Source of the DNA: Mycobacteriales bacterium
GTDB lineage: Bacteria > Actinomycetota > Actinomycetes > Mycobacteriales > CADCTP01
Assembly (NCBI GenBank): GCA_035995165.1
Contig: DASYKU010000024.1
Span: 1 to 62,963 of the forward strand
Length of the DNA stretch: 62,963 bases
Reading direction: 5' to 3'
Of this stretch, positions 55,254 to 62,963 are shown piece after piece. Under the pieces are notes generated by a model, which was given only the letters and a program-made list of their open reading frames with translations, was not told the origin of the DNA and did no database searches. Each line of letters opens with the position of its first letter. Within the stretch, counting starts at the first letter, position 1. The position numbers and the translations under genes were made by a program.

Positions 55254-56546
55254 CTAGTAGCGCGGGCCCTTCATGGCGGCGAAGAACTGGTTGGACGGTC
55301 GCAGGCTCAGCAGCACGACGGTCGCCACGTTCGCCAGCAGGACCAGGATGCCCAGGATCCGGGTGAAGCTCGGGCCGTCGCCGAGCATGCCGATCAGCCC
55401 GAACAGGATGAACACGCCCACGACGATGTACGTCGTGATCCGGGCCCAGTTCTTGCCCTTGCGCAGGTTGATCGCGAGGAACACGTACACCGCGGAGATG
55501 ATCACCGTGATCACGATCGCGAACGCAACGGCCGCGGCGTAGACCGCGTTGACGTTGACCGTCGAGCCGTTGGTCTGCGCGTCCCGGATCGCGTCCTTGT
55601 AGCCGGACGAGTCGACCAGGGTCAGCAGCAGGCTGATCAGGCTCAGGCCGATCGCGGTGTACATGGCGTACGTCGTCCAGTGGACCTCTTTCGGCGGGTC
55701 CGCGGCGGGCGCGCCGTATCCCTGACCGCCGAACGGAGGGGCACCGTAGCCGCCGGCGTAGGGCGGCGCCTGGTTGTAGGCGGGCTGCTGCCCCTGGGCG
55801 TATCCCTGCTGGTCATAGCCCTGCTGGCCGTAGTTGGGCTGCTGACCGTAGCCGCCCTGGTCGGGCTGCCGACCGCCCTGCTGGCCATACCCGGGGTGCT
55901 GGCCGTAACCGGGTTGCTGGCCGTAACCGGGTTGCTGGCCGTAACCGGGTTGCTGGCCGTAGCCGCCCTGGTCCGGGCCGGGCTGCTGGCTGTAGCCGCC
56001 CTGGTCGTAGCTGCCCTGACCGGGCTGCTGCCCGCTCGGATAGCCACCCTGACCGGGCTGCTGGCCGTAGCTGCCGCCGCCCTGGCCGGGTTGCTGACCG
56101 CTCGGATAACCGCCCTGGCCCGGCTGCTGACCGCTCGGATAACCGCCCTGGTTGGGCGGCTGGCCGTAGCCGCCCTGGCCGTAACCGCCCTGACCGGGCT
56201 GCTGCCCGCTCGCGTAGCCACCCTGGCCCGGCTGCTGACCGCTGGGATAACCGCCCTGGTCGGGCGGCTGGCCATAGCCGCCCTGGTCGGGCTGCTGGCC
56301 ATAGCCGCCCTGGTCGTAACCGCCCTGGCCGGGCTGCTGCCCGCTCGGGTGACCACCCTGGTCGGGCTGCTCGTTGCTCGGGTAGCCGGGGTCGTACCTG
56401 CCCTGGTTCGGGTCGTAGGCGGGCTGTTCCTGGTGGGTCGAGTCGCCCTGACCCGGCGGGTACTGCTCAGGCGGGGGCGCGGCCGGGTGTCCCGGCTGGT
56501 CGGCCGGTCTGTCCTCCGGTCGGCCCGGGTCGTAGGGCGTGCTCAT
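55254..56546 (-). CDS. Pro/Gly/Gln-repeat protein with four C-terminal membrane segments
   Basis: A 430-residue protein. Residues 1-285 are a low-complexity domain built of [15 protein letters not shown] and GYGQQPGY repeats. Residues 290-425 contain four membrane segments ([20 protein letters not shown]; the [20 protein letters not shown] stretch; [36 protein letters not shown]). The layout resembles actinobacterial DUF4190/Ltp-like envelope proteins with intrinsically disordered, phase-separating tails. The ATG follows GGAGGG. Confidence 0.75.
   Translation of the reverse strand: MSTPYDPGRPEDRPADQPGHPAAPPPEQYPPGQGDSTHQEQPAYDPNQGRYDPGYPSNEQPDQGGHPSGQQPGQGGYDQGGYGQQPDQGGYGQPPDQGGYPSGQQPGQGGYASGQQPGQGGYGQGGYGQPPNQGGYPSGQQPGQGGYPSGQQPGQGGGSYGQQPGQGGYPSGQQPGQGSYDQGGYSQQPGPDQGGYGQQPGYGQQPGYGQQPGYGQHPGYGQQGGRQPDQGGYGQQPNYGQQGYDQQGYAQGQQPAYNQAPPYAGGYGAPPFGGQGYGAPAADPPKEVHWTTYAMYTAIGLSLISLLLTLVDSSGYKDAIRDAQTNGSTVNVNAVYAAAVAFAIVITVIISAVYVFLAINLRKGKNWARITTYIVVGVFILFGLIGMLGDGPSFTRILGILVLLANVATVVLLSLRPSNQFFAAMKGPRY
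55881..55952 (+). repeat. 18-bp in-frame tandem repeat in the Pro/Gly/Gln-rich gene
   Basis: CTGGCCGTAACCGGGTTG occurs three times without change (55899-55952), preceded by one diverged copy (55881-55898). On the minus strand each copy encodes GQQPGY. Identical copies point to recent slippage or homogenisation. Confidence 0.85.
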
Positions 56547-56721
56547 CGTCCCTCCCGGGATTCGGTGTCACCGTCGGCGTACGTTTGTCTCTCCCGTGGA
56601 GTACCTGCCCCGCAGCGTCGGGACCGTACCGCCGTTCGATGGCAACCGGATGTAGACCATCCGTCCGGACACGCCGACGAGGGCCGCGCCCTGGCGACCC
56701 CCGGCAGGCACACTGAGGCCC

Positions 56722-57087
56722 GTGTCGATCGATTCCGAGCAGGTGGGCGCCACCCGCGTGCCGAGCTGGCCGCGGCCGAGCAGGGTCGCGACGACCGCGC
56801 TGGTGCTCGGGATCCTCGCGGTGCCGTTCGGGCTGCTGGTCTACCCGGGCGTGCTGCTCGGGGCACTGGCCGTGCTCTTCGGGCTGGCCGGGCTGATCGT
56901 CACCCGGGGCGACCGGGCGCTGGGCCGGGCCAAGGCCGGCGTCGGCCTGGTCGCCGGACTCGTCGCGCTGACGATCGCGGCCTCGCTCGGCTGGCAGGGG
57001 CTGCAGACCGTGCGCGGCTGCGAGGACCGCGTCGGCCACCGGCCCAGCCACGCCGAGATCCAGGCCTGCATCCGCGACGGACTCTGA
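56722..57087 (+). CDS. DUF4190 domain-containing membrane protein
   Basis: A 121-residue protein with two membrane segments (TTALVLGILAVPFGLLVYPG; the GLVAGLVALTIAASLGW stretch) and a glycine-rich loop between, the DUF4190 pattern. The extracytoplasmic tail has two Cys (CEDRVGHRPSHAEIQACI). CACACT seven bases before the GTG suggests a leaderless start. Its function is unknown. Confidence 0.75.
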   Translation: MSIDSEQVGATRVPSWPRPSRVATTALVLGILAVPFGLLVYPGVLLGALAVLFGLAGLIVTRGDRALGRAKAGVGLVAGLVALTIAASLGWQGLQTVRGCEDRVGHRPSHAEIQACIRDGL

Positions 57088-57190
57088 CGCCCGACTCTGA
57101 CCAGCGCCTCGATCGCGGCCGCGTCGGCCGTCTGCGGCGCCGGCTCCAGCCCGGGCTCGTCGGCGAACGCGTGCTCCATCCCGGCATGAC

Positions 57191-57223
57191 GGAGGCCCCC
57201 ACCCCGACGGGGTGAGGGCCTCC
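57191..57223. terminator. clpB terminator hairpin
   Basis: Arms GGAGGCCC and CACCCC pair with GGGGTG and GGGCCTCC, a 14-bp stem with one mismatch and a three-base loop. It begins 11 bases after the clpB stop on the minus strand. There is no U-tract. Confidence 0.65.
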
Positions 57224-57233
57224 GGACGGGACC

Positions 57234-59831
<2,598 letters not shown>

Positions 59832-59876
59832 GTACTCCCGCTCCGTGTACGTGCTCTACGAGAGACAACGAGCCAA

Positions 59877-59901
59877 AAGTTGAGTGTGTTCCACTCAACT
59901 T
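59877..59901. promoter_or_regulatory. HAIR operator (HspR binding site) upstream of clpB
   Basis: AAGTTGAGT-N7-ACTCAACTT, nine-base perfect arms, matches the HAIR consensus CTTGAGT-N7-ACTCAAG in the inner TTGAGT-N7-ACTCAA. It lies 46 bp upstream of clpB and covers the likely -35 region of its promoter, directly after the hspR stop. HspR with DnaK as co-repressor should silence clpB until heat shock. Confidence 0.9.
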
Positions 59902-59905
59902 GGCT

Positions 59906-60271
59906 CTAGCGCCGGCGGGTGGGCTTCCAGACCACCAGGGCCGTGGACGGCCCGCGGGCCTGGTCGAGCTCGGTCATCAGCGCCGCCACCTGATCCTGCA
60001 GCGCCTCGACCTCCTGCTCCAGCGCGATGATCCGCTTGATGCCGGCCAGGTTGACGCCCTCCTCCTGGGACAGCCGCTGCACCTCGCGCAGCAGGGCCAC
60101 GTCCCGGGCCGAGTAGCGGCGGCCGCCGCCCGGCGTCCGGCTCGGGTTGACCAACCCGAGCCGGTCGTACTGCCGGAGCGTCTGCGCGTGCATGCCGGCG
60201 AGCTGCGCCGCCACCGAGATGACGAAGACCGGCGCGTCCTCCGGGAACTGGGTCACCCGATGGTCACGCAC
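59906..60271 (-). CDS. hspR: Heat-shock repressor HspR
   Basis: A 121-residue MerR-family repressor of the dnaK operon and clpB. The DNA-binding domain is VFVISVAAQLAGMHAQTLRQ, YDRLGLVNPSRTPGGGRRYS and the RDVALLREVQRLSQ helix; the rest is a coiled coil (IIALEQEVEALQDQVAALM). The GTG at 60271 overlaps the dnaJ stop by eight bases; a second GTG at 60256 (VTQFPED) is nearly as good. Autoregulated as the last gene of dnaK-grpE-dnaJ-hspR. Confidence 0.95.
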   Translation of the reverse strand: MRDHRVTQFPEDAPVFVISVAAQLAGMHAQTLRQYDRLGLVNPSRTPGGGRRYSARDVALLREVQRLSQEEGVNLAGIKRIIALEQEVEALQDQVAALMTELDQARGPSTALVVWKPTRRR

Positions 60272-61475
60272 GCTCGTCGACCGCCGCGGTGATGTGCGGG
60301 CGCGGGTCGTCCGGCTGGGCCGCCGCGTACTTCTCCAGCGTCTCCCTGGCCTCGGCCGGCAGGTTCTTCGGCACCGCCACCTCGACGGTGACCATGAGGT
60401 CGCCGGCCGATCCGGACTTCTTCGGCACGCCCCGGCCGCGGACCCGGAAGGTCCGCCCGGACGCCGTTCCGGCCGGGATCTTCAGCGTCACCGCGCCGTC
60501 CACCGTCGGCACCCGCACGGTCGTGCCGAGCGCCGCCTCCGGGAACGTGACCGGCAACACCAGCGTGAGGTCGTCGCCCTTGCGCCCGAACAGGTCGTCG
60601 GAGCGGACGTGCACGCGCACGTACAGATCGCCCGCCGGCCCGCCGCGCTGCCCGGGTACGCCCTTGCCCGCCAGCCGGATCCGCTGCCCGTCGGCCACGC
60701 CGGCCGGGATCTTCACCGTGATCGTGCGGGTCTGGGTGGTGACCCCGCTGCCGTGGCAGTCCGGGCACGGGTCGTCGATGACCGAGCCGGTCCCGCGGCA
60801 CTCCCGGCACGGCTCGCTGAACGCGAACGCACCCTGGTTGCGGGTGATCAGCCCGGTGCCGAGGCAGGCCGGGCACTGCCGCGGCGCGGAGCCCGGACGG
60901 GCCCCGTTGCCCCCGCAGGTCCGGCAGCTGGCCGGGCTGGCCAGCTGCAGCGGGACGGTGACGCCCTGCACGGCCTCCGGGAAGTCGAGGGTCACCTCGG
61001 TCTCCACGTCGGCTCCGCGGCTGGCGCCCGGCGCGGAGCCGCGGCCGGGCCTGGTGCCCCCGCCGCGCCCCCCGCCGAACAGCCCGCCGAAGAGGTCGCC
61101 CAGCCCGCCGGCGCCCGGGTTGGACCGGGTCCCGCTCTGCCCGAACAGGTCGTTCAGGTCGAACGTGGTCCCGGTCCCGGCACCCGTCCCGGCGCCCGGG
61201 CGGAAGCCGCCCGGGAAACCGCTGCCGGGCACGCCGCTGCCGAACAGCGAGCGGGCCTCGTCGTACTCACGGCGGCGGGACTCGTCGGAGAGGACGTCGT
61301 ACGCCTCGGAGACCTCCTTGAAGCGGGCCTCGGCCTTCGCGTCACCCGGGTTCTTGTCCGGGTGCAGCTCGCGGGCGAGCTTGCGGTACGCCTTCTTGAT
61401 CTCGGCCCCGGAGGCGTCCTTCGCGACGCCCAGGGCCTTGTAGTAGTCCTTCTCCAGGAAGTCCTTGGTGCTCAC
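60264..61475 (-). CDS. dnaJ: Chaperone protein DnaJ
   Basis: Co-chaperone of 403 residues that stimulates DnaK ATPase activity. J domain with the HPD motif (LARELHPDKNPGD), Gly/Phe-rich linker (GFRPGAGTGAGTG), a zinc domain with four CxxCxGxG repeats (CRTCGGNGARPG, CPACLGTGLI, CRECRGTGSV, CPDCHGSGV) and C-terminal substrate-binding domains. It is DnaJ1-type for the dnaK operon; grpE ends 15 bp upstream. Confidence 0.97.
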   Translation of the reverse strand: MSTKDFLEKDYYKALGVAKDASGAEIKKAYRKLARELHPDKNPGDAKAEARFKEVSEAYDVLSDESRRREYDEARSLFGSGVPGSGFPGGFRPGAGTGAGTGTTFDLNDLFGQSGTRSNPGAGGLGDLFGGLFGGGRGGGTRPGRGSAPGASRGADVETEVTLDFPEAVQGVTVPLQLASPASCRTCGGNGARPGSAPRQCPACLGTGLITRNQGAFAFSEPCRECRGTGSVIDDPCPDCHGSGVTTQTRTITVKIPAGVADGQRIRLAGKGVPGQRGGPAGDLYVRVHVRSDDLFGRKGDDLTLVLPVTFPEAALGTTVRVPTVDGAVTLKIPAGTASGRTFRVRGRGVPKKSGSAGDLMVTVEVAVPKNLPAEARETLEKYAAAQPDDPRPHITAAVDERA

Positions 61476-61490
61476 CGGGCGCCTCCTCTC

Positions 61491-62155
61491 CTACTCCGCC
61501 GTGTTCTCATCGCCGAACCACTCGGCCGGCGGCTCGCCGTCCGACGGGTCCGCCGCCCCCGGCTCGGCCACCGCCACCAGCGGCACCCGCAGGATCCGGT
61601 CGCCGAGCCGGTAGCCGCGGCGGAGCACCGCCACGCAGGTCGGCTCGGTCACCTCGGCGCTGGTCTGGTGGGCCACCGCCTCGTGCAGGGTCGGGTCGAA
61701 CCGCTCGCCCGCCTCCCCGTACGGAGACAGGCCGAGCTTCTCCAGCGTCGCCTCGAGCTGGTCGGCCACGGCCTTGAACGCGCCGCTCAGGTCGCCGTGC
61801 TGGCGGGCCCGGTCGACGTCATCCAGCACCGGCAGCAGCGCGGCCAGCACGGCCCCGGTCGCCATCTCGACGGTGGCGGCACGGTCGCGGTCGACGCGCT
61901 TGCGGTAGTTCGCGTACTCAGCGGTCACGCGCTGCAGGTCGGTCGTGCGCTCGACCAGGGCCTGGGTGGCCGCGGCGAGCTCCTCCGCGGAGGCGCCGGG
62001 CGGGGTCTCACCGCCGGCGGGCGGGCCGGCCGGGCCGGGCGCGTTGCCCGGCCCCGCCGCGCCCGCAGGCCCGGTGCCGCGAGGGGCACCGGTCTGCGGG
62101 TCGATCCGCCGCCGGTCGTTCACCACGACCCGCGGCTCCTCCGGATAGCGGTCGC

Positions 62156-62159
<4 letters not shown>
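61491..62159 (-). CDS. grpE: Nucleotide exchange factor GrpE
   Basis: A 222-residue DnaK co-factor. Long charged N-terminal tail, a coiled coil ([20 protein letters not shown], then [20 protein letters not shown]) and a C-terminal beta domain ([20 protein letters not shown]). The GTG overlaps the dnaK stop by four bases (GTGA). The P/G/A-rich insert (about 20-60) is longer than in many homologs. Confidence 0.95.

Positions 62160-62963
<804 letters not shown>

Noticed and set aside
55881-56360. CRISPR-like regular repeats
   Set aside because: The 18-bp units are in-frame codons of a Gly/Gln/Pro repeat with no spacers between them.
56568-56753. Small minus-strand frame upstream of the Pro/Gly/Gln gene
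   Set aside because: No ribosome site, no recognisable domain, and it overlaps the DUF4190 start region.

Overview
The window is a 63 kb piece of a high-GC actinobacterial (Actinomycetota) chromosome. The evidence is very GC-rich coding sequence, GTG starts, a BldC developmental regulator, the Streptomyces-type order bldC / hypothetical / valine dehydrogenase / DUF3073 / purM / purF, a mycothiol-type DinB protein, a SigE-family sigma factor and a dnaK-grpE-dnaJ-hspR-clpB heat-shock block with a HAIR operator. The genus cannot be fixed from the sequence.

Layout. Bases 1-3370 are a lower-GC accessory segment: a cut-off ImmA/IrrE metalloprotease, a dead tyrosine integrase, an unrecognised two-TM protein with its own promoter, and the 3-prime half of a tRNA-Phe gene that looks like an attachment site. 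It reads as the right end of an integrated element whose body lies left of the window. Bases 3370-4780 are a scar zone of broken host genes (Nudix enzyme without its Nudix box, frameshifted unknown gene, luciferase-like oxidoreductase tail). Bases 4774-11357 hold small enzymes, a membrane SGNH hydrolase, bldC, valine dehydrogenase and DUF3073.

Bases 11430-35300 carry nine purine genes (purM, F, L, Q, S, C, B, D, A), mostly on the minus strand and often joined by 4-nt overlaps. Among them sit a threonine aldolase coupled to purC, a plus-strand FAD oxidase/SDR pair that separates purS from purQL, an AI-2E transporter, a SigE sigma/anti-sigma pair, and an OFA-family transporter with a 34-residue partner. 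Bases 35350-57087 are a mixed region: fructose-bisphosphate aldolase, two DedA proteins, a TetR/MFS pair, Mug glycosylase, a frameshifted HepT with its MntA antitoxin, hemerythrin and TrmH, pyrE, an acyl-CoA dehydrogenase pair, a DUF1800/DUF1501 secretion pair and a Pro-Gly-Gln-rich membrane protein. Bases 57234-62963 are clpB, hspR, dnaJ, grpE and the end of dnaK.

Two window-wide traits stand out. At least sixteen transcription units have a TANNNT-like -10 element only 6-8 nt before the start codon, which predicts leaderless mRNAs and revises the purF and purQ starts. Four convergent gene pairs share their stop codons within one CTAG or TTAG tetranucleotide. Gene remnants are frequent (integrase, Nudix, LLM oxidoreductase, CHASE3 sensor, GNAT, HepT, DUF4383, berberine-type tail). 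No CRISPR array, insertion sequence, rRNA or complete tRNA was seen.
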